From: UBA1858 sp964636225
GTDB taxonomy: Bacteria; Pseudomonadota; Gammaproteobacteria; UBA4575
Direction: 5' to 3'
Assembly: GCA_964636225.1 (NCBI GenBank)
Contig: CAZWQM010000008.1
Span: 1 to 64,000 of the forward strand
Length of the DNA: 64,000 bases
The position numbers and the translations under genes are program-made. Below are positions 42,946-51,431 of this stretch, in pieces; the first letter of the stretch is position 1, and every line of letters begins with the position of its first letter. Below the pieces are notes generated by a model, which did not search any database, was not told the origin of the DNA, and saw only the letters and a list, made by a program, of their open reading frames with translations.

Positions 42946-44325
42946 ATGGAATTCATTGCTTTCATTATGTTTCTAGTTGTCGTCATTGTATTAATGATTG
43001 GTTATCCAGTGGCTTTTACACTCGCAGGTGTATCGCTGGCATTTGCATTTCTCGGCAACTTCATTCATGGCTTTGATGCTTCACTAATGCATGCACTCCC
43101 CAGTCGCATCTTTGGCATTATGAATAATGAAACCCTGATTGCAGTTCCATTATTTGTGTTTATGGGGATCACTTTAGAACGCGCCAAGATAGCGGAAAAC
43201 TTACTCGATACCATGTCACGTTTATTTGGCTCTATGCGAGGTGGGCTGGCATATTCGGTCGTGATTGTTGGAATGCTATTAGCCGCCAGCACTGGAATTG
43301 TTGGTGCGACAGTCGTCACGATGGGTTTGCTCTCATTGCCGACCATGTTAAAAAGAAATTACAGTCCGGCTTTATCCAGCGGGATTATCTGCGCCTCAGG
43401 CACGCTAGGGCAGATCATCCCGCCTTCTATTATTCTAGTATTACTTGGCGATGTTCTCTCTTCTGCCTATCAGCAGGCTCAGCTTGATCAAGGCATTTTT
43501 TCACCAGACACTGTAACGGCGAGTGATTTATTTGCCGGCGCTATCATTCCCGGCATGATGCTGGTGGCTTTTTATATTATCTATCTGGTTTATATTGCAA
43601 TCAGTCAGCCTGCCTCCATGCCAGCCGCAGACAAAGACAAAACCGATAGCAGTTTATTAGCGCTATGTCTGCGTGCATTACTTCCGCCCATTGCATTAAT
43701 TTTTGCTGTATTGGGATCTATCATCGGTGGCCTGGCCACTCCAACCGAGGCCGCTTCGGTTGGCGCGGTTGGGGCGCTTATTCTGGCAGCAATTAATCGA
43801 CAGCTAAACACGGCTTGTATACAACATGTAATACGAAGCAGTGTGCGTGTCACGTGCATGGTATTTGCCATTTTTATTGGGGCGTCGATATTTTCATTAG
43901 TGTTTCGAGGTTATGGTGGCGATGAAGCGATTCATGCCGCATTAACTCAACTGCCCGGTGGGACTTTTGACGCGGTAGCGACCGTGATGCTGATTATGTT
44001 CCTACTTGGCTTTGTTTTAGACTTTATTGAGATTACTTTTGTAGTAGTGCCTATTGTAGGCCCGATACTGCTTATGATGGGTGTAGACCCTATATGGTTA
44101 GGCATTATGATTGCAATTAATCTGCAAACATCTTTTCTCACTCCACCATTTGGATTCGCGCTGTTTTATTTGAGAGGCGTCACATCAAAAATAGTCACAA
44201 CACAACAGATATACAGAGGTGTGCTGCCGTTTATTTTGATTCAGCTTGTGGTCCTTGGGTGTCTCGCCAAGTGGCCAGAGCTGGCCACTTGGTTACCCGA
44301 GAAATTAAATTCCGAAGTTAATTAG
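42946..44325 (+). CDS. TRAP transporter large permease (DctM type)
   Basis: 459 residues with about 12 membrane helices. Family motifs include IGYPVAFTLAGVSLAFAF near the start, PLFVFMGITLERAKIAENLLDTM, ASTGIVGATVVTMGLLSLPTM, IIPPSIILVLLGD and a final LTPPFGFALFYLRGV. It is the ion-coupled transport subunit. The stop overlaps the end of the convergent small gene at 44322 by 4 bp. The binding protein is encoded on the other strand beyond that gene. Confidence 0.95.
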   Translation: MEFIAFIMFLVVVIVLMIGYPVAFTLAGVSLAFAFLGNFIHGFDASLMHALPSRIFGIMNNETLIAVPLFVFMGITLERAKIAENLLDTMSRLFGSMRGGLAYSVVIVGMLLAASTGIVGATVVTMGLLSLPTMLKRNYSPALSSGIICASGTLGQIIPPSIILVLLGDVLSSAYQQAQLDQGIFSPDTVTASDLFAGAIIPGMMLVAFYIIYLVYIAISQPASMPAADKDKTDSSLLALCLRALLPPIALIFAVLGSIIGGLATPTEAASVGAVGALILAAINRQLNTACIQHVIRSSVRVTCMVFAIFIGASIFSLVFRGYGGDEAIHAALTQLPGGTFDAVATVMLIMFLLGFVLDFIEITFVVVPIVGPILLMMGVDPIWLGIMIAINLQTSFLTPPFGFALFYLRGVTSKIVTTQQIYRGVLPFILIQLVVLGCLAKWPELATWLPEKLNSEVN

Positions 44326-44555
44326 TAAGAAGATACTTTTGGTACCAGCTGGAAGTATCCAACAATCACCAAAATCAAGTAAGCCAGTCCTACTGCAAAT
44401 GTAAAACTTTTTTTGCCTATAGAAGCTTCATTGGTTGCGCGCAAAGGGCCTGACATAATCACAATAGCAATGATCGCGCAGGCTAGAAAGAAGCCCTGAG
44501 TACCATATTCCTTCGCATCCCACATGTGTTTCCATTTAGTGTAAAGATCGTCCAT
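44322..44555 (-). CDS. 77-residue two-helix membrane protein between TRAP genes
   Basis: A short acidic/aromatic N terminus (MDDLYTKWKHMWDAKEYG), then two hydrophobic helices (about 21-37, FFLACAIIAIVIMSGPL; about 52-70, FAVGLAYLILVIVGYF). A good GGAGGAAT ribosome site precedes the ATG at 44555. Not a family I recognise. It sits between the large permease (opposite strand) and the binding-protein gene (same strand, upstream), so it may be co-expressed with the TRAP receptor. Confidence 0.65.
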   Translation of the reverse strand: MDDLYTKWKHMWDAKEYGTQGFFLACAIIAIVIMSGPLRATNEASIGKKSFTFAVGLAYLILVIVGYFQLVPKVSSY

Positions 44556-44692
44556 TATTCCTCCCGTGTTATGGCGGTATGTTTTCGTTATTATAAAAAT
44601 TTTGGCATTATATCAGCCACTTAAAAATAATGCCTGATTTATCGCGACACCCATGCGCACTAGATAATTTCTTTTAATTCATTGAGTTACAA

Positions 44693-45814
44693 TTATCTTA
44701 TATTCAGATAGGCGCGCTCAGATATATTGTACCAAGCTTTGGATTTTTTCATAAAGCCCTGATAGGAATCATAGATCTCACGCGCAAAGGAATCGTTTCC
44801 AACTACTTCGGCCACCACCTGCTCAGATAATCCGCGCAACTTCTCTATTACGTCAGCAGGAAATTCTCTCACATCCACATGGTGCTGACTGACTAATGTC
44901 TCAAGTGCATCATTATTGCGTGCAACATATTCCAGCATCATGTCCTGATTAGCTACACGCGCAGCATTACGCATAATACTTTGTAAATCAGCTGGCAAAC
45001 TATTAAAAGCGTTTTCATTAATAAAACATTCCAGCGTGGTGCCCGGTTCGTGCCATCCCGGTGAATAATAATATTTTGCCGCCTTGTGTAAACCAAATGC
45101 CAGATCATTGTAAGGCCCGACCCATTCAGTAGCATCAATGACACCTTTTTGCAAAGACACAAATAAATCACCGCCAGGAATATTTACTGGTGTCCCACCC
45201 GCCAAACGTAATACCTCACCGCCCAATCCGGGGATACGCATTTTAAGCCCTTGCAAATCTGCTACAGAATTGATTTCCTTGTTAAACCAGCCCCCCATTT
45301 GCACCATAGTGTTTCCGGCAGCCATCGGTACCAGACCAAATGGTTCATAAGCACGCTGCCATAATTCCATGCCGCCACCATGGTACAGCCACGCGTTCAT
45401 TTCATTTGCCGTCATACCAAAAGGTACCGTAGAAAAAAATTGCAGCGCAGGATTTTTACCTTTCCAGTAGTACGCGGAACCGTGTCCCATCTCGGCTGTA
45501 CCGGCAGTTACCGCATCAAATATCTCAAGTGCAGGGACAATTTCACCCGCCCCGTAAACTTTAATATTTACACGTCCATTGGACATTTCATGAATAATTT
45601 TTGCCAGATACTCCGCGCTGGTTCCCAAGCCAGGAAAATTCTTGGGCCAGGTAGTAATCATTTTCCAGTTAAAAATTTCTGTGTTGGCAGGTGAACCAGA
45701 GCCGCTCTGGCTCACAGACTGGTCATTACATGAAGCCAACGTGCAACTGGCTGCACCTATACCCAGGTACTGTAAAAATTTTCTGCGTGTTTTTTTATCA
45801 ACCACTCTTGCCAC
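44693..45814 (-). CDS. TRAP transporter substrate-binding protein (DctP type), Tat signal with lipobox
   Basis: 373 residues. The leader KKTRRKFLQYLGIGAASCTLASC has a twin-arginine motif (RRKFLQ) and ends in LASC, a lipobox-like site, so it may be a Tat-exported lipoprotein. The mature domain shows the DctP pattern: WKMITTWPKNFPG, HEMSNGRVNIKVYGAGEIVP, MRIPGLGGEVLRLAGG with the conserved substrate-binding Arg, and GVIDATEWVGPYND. The last segment resembles the TakP 2-oxoacid receptors, so a keto acid or similar carboxylate is the best guess. It is transcribed toward the permease genes but on the opposite strand. Confidence 0.92.
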   Translation of the reverse strand: MARVVDKKTRRKFLQYLGIGAASCTLASCNDQSVSQSGSGSPANTEIFNWKMITTWPKNFPGLGTSAEYLAKIIHEMSNGRVNIKVYGAGEIVPALEIFDAVTAGTAEMGHGSAYYWKGKNPALQFFSTVPFGMTANEMNAWLYHGGGMELWQRAYEPFGLVPMAAGNTMVQMGGWFNKEINSVADLQGLKMRIPGLGGEVLRLAGGTPVNIPGGDLFVSLQKGVIDATEWVGPYNDLAFGLHKAAKYYYSPGWHEPGTTLECFINENAFNSLPADLQSIMRNAARVANQDMMLEYVARNNDALETLVSQHHVDVREFPADVIEKLRGLSEQVVAEVVGNDSFAREIYDSYQGFMKKSKAWYNISERAYLNIR

Positions 45815-45852
45815 CTTTTATGTTTGCAGATTTTTAAGACCGTCGAAAAACT

Positions 45853-48033
45853 TTAACTCAATACCGTGAGCTTGGCATAGGCTAATACCAGCCACTTACT
45901 GCCGCTGCCTTGAAACTTAATTTGTACCCGAGCACTGCTGCCATTGCCTTCCCTGTCCATCACCACGCCTTCGCCAAACTTTTGATGAGAGACACGCTGT
46001 CCGACACATACTCCACCTTCACCATCCTCTAGCCTTCTTTTGACTTTAGGCAGAGGTTCATCGCGCGGTATGGAATGCATCATACGCGCCCGTGGTCTGA
46101 CTTCTACAATTAAGTCAGCGGGAATTTCATTAATAAAACGTGACGGTGGATTATAGTTTTCATTGCCGTAGTGACGACGGGACTCTGCAAAACAAAGCAT
46201 CAGGTGCTCTCTTGCCCGAGTAATGCCCACGTAACACAATCGCCGTTCTTCTTCGACACGCCCAGGCTCATCCATAGACATACTACTGGGAAATAAACCT
46301 TCTTCCATACCCACCAGGAATACCAGCGGAAACTCCAGACCTTTTGCGGTATGTAAAGTCATGAGCTGTACACAGTCTTCCCATTTGGATGCTTGCCCTT
46401 CGCCAGATTCAAGCGCGGCATTGGACAAAAATGCATCCAGTTCAGATAAATCTTCCGCGTCTTCACTTTCATAGCGAAAGCCACGCGCCGCTTCTATTAA
46501 TTCATGCAGGTTTTCTACTCTAGACTGGCCTTTTTCACTGCGATCTTTTTCAAAATGTATCTGCAGGCCGGATAAACCGATCACCTGTTCTACCTGTTCT
46601 TCCAGTTCCTTTTCTTTTATCGCATCTGATATTCTTTCGATCAAACTGACGAATTGAACTAAAGCACCTTGCGCACGTGCCGCCAAACTGCCTTGTGAAA
46701 TAATTGCAGTGGCTGCTTGCCAAAGTGGTATTGATTGACTACGCGCGTGATCCCGAATCACCTGCAAGGTTCGATCACCAATACCTCGCGGCGGATGATT
46801 GACGATACGTTCAAATGCCGGGTCATCAATGCGGCTGGAACTTAAACGCAAGTAAGCCAGGGCATCCTTTATTTCTGCCCGTTCAAAGAAACGCAAGCCC
46901 CCGTAAATACGATAAGGAATCTGTTGTGCAATCAAGTTCTCCTCAAATACACGTGACTGCACGTTGGAACGATACAGCACGGCTGCTTCACTGTATTTTC
47001 GACCTTGATGAGTCACCCATTCTTTAATTCGCTCAATAACAAAGCGTGCTTCATCATGCTCATTGTATGCAGCATAGAGTTGAACGGGCGATCCTTCATT
47101 ACCTTCTGTCCAGAGTTTTTTCCCCAGCCGTCCCTGATTATGATCAATCAATCCATTCGCCGCAGAGAGTATGGTGCTGGTGGAGCGGTAGTTTTGCTCA
47201 AGGCGAAATGTTTGCGTATCGGCATAATCTTTGCTGAATGAAAAAATATTTTCTATTCGAGCACCACGCCAGCCATAAATAGACTGATCATCATCGCCCA
47301 CAGCAAACACGGGGTTTTTTCCGGCCAGCAGTTTCAACCAGTCATACTGTATTGAGTTAGTGTCCTGAAACTCATCAACCAGAACATGCTTAAATCTGTG
47401 TCGATAGTGCACCAGGATATCTTCGTTATTTCTCAGCAATTCCAGTGAACGCAATAAAAGCTCCGCAAAATCGACCACTCCCGCTCTTTCACATGCAGCT
47501 TCATAGGTAAGATAAACCCTCAGCAATTGGCGCGTAGTCAGATCTCCACTATCCTGTATTTTATTTGCACGCAATCCTTCATCTTTACGCGCATTGATAA
47601 ACCATTGCGCCTGTTTAACCGGCCATTTCGATTCATCCAGTTCCAGCCCTTTCATAATTCTTTTAATCATTCGATGTTGATCATCCGAATCCAGAATCTG
47701 AAAAGCCTGCTGCAAATTGGCAGCCTGCCAGTGTGCGCGCAACATACGATGCGCAATACCATGAAACGTCCCTACCCACATACCAATGAGATTGGTTTCT
47801 AACAGACTTTCTACTCGTGCTCGCATTTCGGCGGCTGCTTTGTTTGTGAAAGTCACCGCCAGCAATGCATAAGGGGATACACCTTCCACATTGCACAACC
47901 ATGCAATGCGATGAGCCAATACCCGCGTTTTACCGCTGCCTGCCCCTGCCAGTACCAGAGCCGGACCCGGTATTGCCGTCACAGCATTTCGTTGTTCCTG
48001 ATTTAAACCATCAAGCAGGGGAGAAACATCCAC
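45853..48033 (-). CDS. uvrD: DNA helicase II UvrD
   Basis: A 726-residue superfamily 1 3'-5' helicase. Motif I is AGAGSGKTRVLAHRI, motif II VDEFQDTN, motif III GDDDQSIYGWRGA, motif IV FRLEQNYRST, and motif VI VGITRAREHL. Length and the C-terminal KFGEGVV tail (RNA-polymerase-binding Tudor-like region) match UvrD over Rep. Functions in nucleotide excision and mismatch repair. It lies between the TRAP receptor and ubiB. A palindrome is found in its upstream region. Confidence 0.96.
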   Translation of the reverse strand: MDVSPLLDGLNQEQRNAVTAIPGPALVLAGAGSGKTRVLAHRIAWLCNVEGVSPYALLAVTFTNKAAAEMRARVESLLETNLIGMWVGTFHGIAHRMLRAHWQAANLQQAFQILDSDDQHRMIKRIMKGLELDESKWPVKQAQWFINARKDEGLRANKIQDSGDLTTRQLLRVYLTYEAACERAGVVDFAELLLRSLELLRNNEDILVHYRHRFKHVLVDEFQDTNSIQYDWLKLLAGKNPVFAVGDDDQSIYGWRGARIENIFSFSKDYADTQTFRLEQNYRSTSTILSAANGLIDHNQGRLGKKLWTEGNEGSPVQLYAAYNEHDEARFVIERIKEWVTHQGRKYSEAAVLYRSNVQSRVFEENLIAQQIPYRIYGGLRFFERAEIKDALAYLRLSSSRIDDPAFERIVNHPPRGIGDRTLQVIRDHARSQSIPLWQAATAIISQGSLAARAQGALVQFVSLIERISDAIKEKELEEQVEQVIGLSGLQIHFEKDRSEKGQSRVENLHELIEAARGFRYESEDAEDLSELDAFLSNAALESGEGQASKWEDCVQLMTLHTAKGLEFPLVFLVGMEEGLFPSSMSMDEPGRVEEERRLCYVGITRAREHLMLCFAESRRHYGNENYNPPSRFINEIPADLIVEVRPRARMMHSIPRDEPLPKVKRRLEDGEGGVCVGQRVSHQKFGEGVVMDREGNGSSARVQIKFQGSGSKWLVLAYAKLTVLS

Positions 48034-48060
48034 AATAATTGTTCACTCAGTATTGAAGTA

Positions 48061-48076
48061 CTTGTGTCAACACAAG
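48061..48076. promoter_or_regulatory. Palindrome upstream of uvrD
   Basis: CTTGTGT (48061-48067), two bases, ACACAAG (48070-48076). It overlaps a consensus -35 hexamer TTGACA read on the minus strand (48072-48067), about 30 bp before the uvrD ATG. It is not a LexA box of the CTGT-N8-ACAG type. A repressor site is possible. Confidence 0.4.
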
Positions 48077-48097
48077 ACTTGTTAGTCATTCAATATT

Positions 48098-49663
48098 TTA
48101 GAAATAATAGGCCAAGAAAGAGGAGGCAGCGATAGCTACCAACACTCCCAGTATAGTCAGCTGTCGTTGCTGTTTATATTTTTGTTCCAGTCGCTGCACT
48201 TCCTGTTTTAACATTTCGCTGTAGTGACGAGGTGCATGTTCTGCATTAAGCAAATAGCTATGAATCAGTGAAGGCAGTTCGGGCGTTTGTTCCAGCACTT
48301 TTGGCAGGCGTTGACGTATACCTCTCACCAAAGCATGCACGCCAACCTGTTCACTCATCCAACGATCCAGGAAAGGCTTGGCAGTTTTCCACAAATCAAG
48401 GTCCGGATCCAACTGACGCCCCAAACCTTCGATATTCAATAAAGTTTTCTGCAGCAATACCAGCTGCGGCTGCACTTCCATTTTAAAACGGCGTGCAGTT
48501 TGAAACAGTCGTAGCAGCAAATTACCAAAAGATATTTCACTAATCGGTTTTTGGAATATAGGTTCACAAACAGTTCTTATCGCCGCTTCAAAATGATCAA
48601 TTCGAGTATTCGCAGGCACCCAGCCGGATTCCAGATGCAATTCTGCCACGCGCCGGTAATCCTGATTAAAGAAAGCCAATAAATTTTCAGCCAGATAACG
48701 TTGATCTTCAACAGACAGTGTTCCCATAATGCCAAAGTCTACACCCAGATACTTTGGGTCTTCGGGTGTTTCATAAGATACGAATATATTTCCTGGATGC
48801 ATATCCGCATGAAAGAAATTATGCTTAAAAACTTGTGTAAAAAAGATATTTACACCTCGTTCTGACAGTTTCTTCATATTGACATGATGTTCGCGCAGGG
48901 TTTTAACATCGTTCACTGCAATGCCATGAATGCGCTCCATGACCATCACGTTCACACGACAATAGTCCCAGTAAACTTTTGGCACGTATAAATCAGAGCT
49001 GCTCTCGAAGTTACGTCGCAACTGACTCGCGTTAGCGGCTTCACGCAACAAATCCAGTTCATCCATCACTGTTTGTTCATAGTCATCAACGACTTCTCTG
49101 GGCCGTAATCTTCTCCCATCTGCCCAGTACCGATGTGCCAAGTCTGCAATTAAATGCAACACTTCTATATCGCGTTTTATATATTTGTGCACATCCGGCC
49201 TTAATACTTTGACCACCACATCAGAACCATCATGCAGCGTTGCCGCATGCACCTGTGCAATGGAGGCCGAAGCCAGTGGCGTTTCATCAAACTTGAAAAA
49301 GATTTCATTAACATCACAACCAAAGGCTTTTTCTACAATTTGACGTGCTTGGCTACCCGGAAAAGGTGGTACACGATCTTGCAGCTTGGTCAATTCTTCT
49401 GCGATATCATCCGAGAGTAAATCACGGCGTGTTGAAAGCGCCTGACCAAACTTGACAAAGATGGGTCCGAGATCTTCCAGACTGCGACGAATGCGCACAC
49501 CATGTGAAATATCCACCTTGCGAAACCAGTGCCATGGCAACAGCAGCAAAATAAATCGCATTGGCCGAAAAAGATGAATTGCAAAAATGACTTCTTCCAG
49601 TCCGTGCCGCACCAACACCATATTAATCTGAATAATGCGGAAGAATTGGCGGAGTAAACGCAT
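48098..49663 (-). CDS. ubiB: Ubiquinone biosynthesis ATPase UbiB
   Basis: A 521-residue member of the ABC1/ADCK atypical kinase family. The K-x-G-Q motif is FVKFGQALSTRRDLL (about 72-86), the A-rich loop follows as LASASIAQVHAA, then the kinase-like VVVKVLRPDV and ADMHPGNIFV, and DFGIMG. Two C-terminal membrane helices (end LGVLVAIAASSFLAYYF) anchor it. It supports the early aerobic steps of ubiquinone synthesis with UbiJ and UbiK. Third gene in ubiE-ubiJ-ubiB, 8 bp after ubiJ. Confidence 0.96.
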   Translation of the reverse strand: MRLLRQFFRIIQINMVLVRHGLEEVIFAIHLFRPMRFILLLLPWHWFRKVDISHGVRIRRSLEDLGPIFVKFGQALSTRRDLLSDDIAEELTKLQDRVPPFPGSQARQIVEKAFGCDVNEIFFKFDETPLASASIAQVHAATLHDGSDVVVKVLRPDVHKYIKRDIEVLHLIADLAHRYWADGRRLRPREVVDDYEQTVMDELDLLREAANASQLRRNFESSSDLYVPKVYWDYCRVNVMVMERIHGIAVNDVKTLREHHVNMKKLSERGVNIFFTQVFKHNFFHADMHPGNIFVSYETPEDPKYLGVDFGIMGTLSVEDQRYLAENLLAFFNQDYRRVAELHLESGWVPANTRIDHFEAAIRTVCEPIFQKPISEISFGNLLLRLFQTARRFKMEVQPQLVLLQKTLLNIEGLGRQLDPDLDLWKTAKPFLDRWMSEQVGVHALVRGIRQRLPKVLEQTPELPSLIHSYLLNAEHAPRHYSEMLKQEVQRLEQKYKQQRQLTILGVLVAIAASSFLAYYF

Positions 49664-49671
49664 GAGTAATT

Positions 49672-50268
49672 TTATGAGTCAAGAAGTTTTTGTAATTTAT
49701 CCAGACGCGCTTCCAGTCGATCCGTCTGTGAACGCAGGCTGTCAACGTCTTCAATAAATTGATCTACTTCATCCTGAGTGGCAGATACCTGAATATTATC
49801 CTGCAGATAATCACGCATGTCCTGGCGCATATTTTCACGCAGTTGACGTGCAAATGAGTGCGCCACTCTAGCTCCGCGCCCAATTTGATAGGCGAATGCA
49901 TCACCTGTGTATTTAGCCAGTTGCTCTTCCCAGTCAATTTCAATTTCTCGCAGAGTATTTTGAAATACACTGGCCACATGACTGTCGCCTTGAATCTCAA
50001 TGCCTCCATTCTTCAGTAGCTTGTCCTGATCGATACCGATTATGAATTCGGGCAGTATTTTAAGAGATACAGAAATTTCCACATCAGCCTGCAGCGTAGA
50101 GTTCGTTTCTTCCACTACGTGGTTTTGGCTCACTCGCAAAGAAAGCGTCTTATCCAGCTCACGAATATGCAAGCTGATTAATTTACCTTTAATCGTATTC
50201 AGTCCAGCCGCACGCTCTTCATCCATTTCAAAATAGCGGCTTAAAGCAGCAACAACAAAATTGTTCAT
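49672..50268 (-). CDS. ubiJ: Ubiquinone biosynthesis factor UbiJ (SCP2 domain)
   Basis: 198 residues from the ATG at 50268, one base after the ubiE stop; a longer in-frame start at 50307 would overlap ubiE. The N-terminal SCP2-like lipid-binding domain (about 15-110, GKLISLHIRELDKTLSLRVS) is followed by a helical C terminus ending in a coiled coil (IEDVDSLRSQTDRLEARLDKLQKLL). UbiJ binds ubiquinone intermediates and partners UbiK. Confidence 0.93.
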   Translation of the reverse strand: MNNFVVAALSRYFEMDEERAAGLNTIKGKLISLHIRELDKTLSLRVSQNHVVEETNSTLQADVEISVSLKILPEFIIGIDQDKLLKNGGIEIQGDSHVASVFQNTLREIEIDWEEQLAKYTGDAFAYQIGRGARVAHSFARQLRENMRQDMRDYLQDNIQVSATQDEVDQFIEDVDSLRSQTDRLEARLDKLQKLLDS

Positions 50269-50269
50269 T

Positions 50270-51016
50270 TTAATATTTATAGCCGATATGGGCCGCAACA
50301 ATCCCACCTGTCATGTTTACATAACTACACCGTTCAAATCCTGCTTCCTGAAACATTTTTTTCAGGCTTGGTTGATCCGGATGCATGCGAATGGATTCTG
50401 CTAAATAACGATAGCTGGCTTCATCTTTTGCAACCCATTCACCAAGCTTGGGTAAAATTGAGAAAGAATATTTATCATAAACAGGGCGTAGCCAGGAGAC
50501 CGGCCGGGAAAATTCCAGCACTATGAATTTACCCGCGGGCTTAAGCTTTGAATACACCGATGCTAGACAGCGCTCTTTATAGGTCACATTACGCAAACCA
50601 AACGCCATGGTGACACAATCAAAACTGTTATCCGAAAATGGCAGCGCTTCGGCATTCGCCTGAACATAATTCAAATTATTCAATAAACCGCGGTCAATCA
50701 TTCGCTCGCGACCCACACTTAACATGCTGGCATTGATATCACACAGAACAACCTGCCCCTGATCGCCAACACTTTTATGCAATGCCGCTGCCAAATCTCC
50801 CGTGCCTCCAGCCAGATCCAGTACTTTTTGTCCAGGCCTAACAGCGGCAATTTGCAAAGAAAATTTTTTCCAGACCCTATGCAGCCCCATTGACATCAAA
50901 TCATTCATGATGTCGTAATTGTCGGCAACCGACTCAAACACTTGTTTTACGCGCTGCGTTTTTTCCTTGGGCGTAACGTCGGCGTAGCCGAAGTGTGTTT
51001 TATCCTGTTCATTCAT
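50270..51016 (-). CDS. ubiE: UbiE C-methyltransferase (ubiquinone/menaquinone)
   Basis: A 248-residue SAM methyltransferase. The SAM site is VLDLAGGTGDLAAAL, followed by the family motifs YDIMNDLMSMGLHRVWKKF near the N terminus and RPGQKVLDLAGG. FDCVTMAFGLRNVTYKERCL and the C-terminal MTGGIVAAHIGYKY complete the match. It methylates the quinone ring at C2. It heads ubiE-ubiJ-ubiB, and is itself preceded closely by a DUF971 gene. Confidence 0.97.
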   Translation of the reverse strand: MNEQDKTHFGYADVTPKEKTQRVKQVFESVADNYDIMNDLMSMGLHRVWKKFSLQIAAVRPGQKVLDLAGGTGDLAAALHKSVGDQGQVVLCDINASMLSVGRERMIDRGLLNNLNYVQANAEALPFSDNSFDCVTMAFGLRNVTYKERCLASVYSKLKPAGKFIVLEFSRPVSWLRPVYDKYSFSILPKLGEWVAKDEASYRYLAESIRMHPDQPSLKKMFQEAGFERCSYVNMTGGIVAAHIGYKY

Positions 51017-51024
51017 AAGTTGAG

Positions 51025-51387
51025 TTAATGCGTCTTGCGCTGATGACCTGCTGCCTGCAGTCGTTCAAGATAGTCACGCCATTTTTCTTCTTTATTAGCT
51101 CCCAGATCATACAGATGTTCCCAGCTATACAATCCCGAATCATGATTATCATCAAACACCAATCTCACAGCATAATTACCGACAGGCTCTATAGCCGTAA
51201 TATTAACGTCTTCTTTCCCCACCTGCAGCACCGCACTGTCAGGGCCATGCCCGACAACTTCTGCAGAAGGTGAATAGACACGTAAAAATTCACAAGGTAA
51301 TTCAAAATGCGAACCGTCATCAAAAACGATTTCCAGCACCCTTGATTTTTGATGGAGTTGAATTTCTGCCGGGATAGCTTTAGCCAT
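51025..51387 (-). CDS. DUF971 (GBBH-like N-terminal domain) protein
   Basis: 120 residues matching the domain found at the N terminus of gamma-butyrobetaine hydroxylases: AEIQLHQKSRVLEIVFDDGSHFELPCEFLRVYSPSAEV (residues about 6-43) and GNYAVRLVFDDNHDSGLYSWEHLYDLG. Here it stands alone. Stand-alone copies sit beside hslVU and ubiE in many proteobacteria; their role is unsettled (Fe-S assembly has been suggested for relatives). There are no metal-binding Cys clusters. Eight bases separate it from ubiE. Confidence 0.88.
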   Translation of the reverse strand: MAKAIPAEIQLHQKSRVLEIVFDDGSHFELPCEFLRVYSPSAEVVGHGPDSAVLQVGKEDVNITAIEPVGNYAVRLVFDDNHDSGLYSWEHLYDLGANKEEKWRDYLERLQAAGHQRKTH

Positions 51388-51431
51388 ATTAAATTCCTTG
51401 CTCTTTGTTACTCATAATATTCATTATGCTA

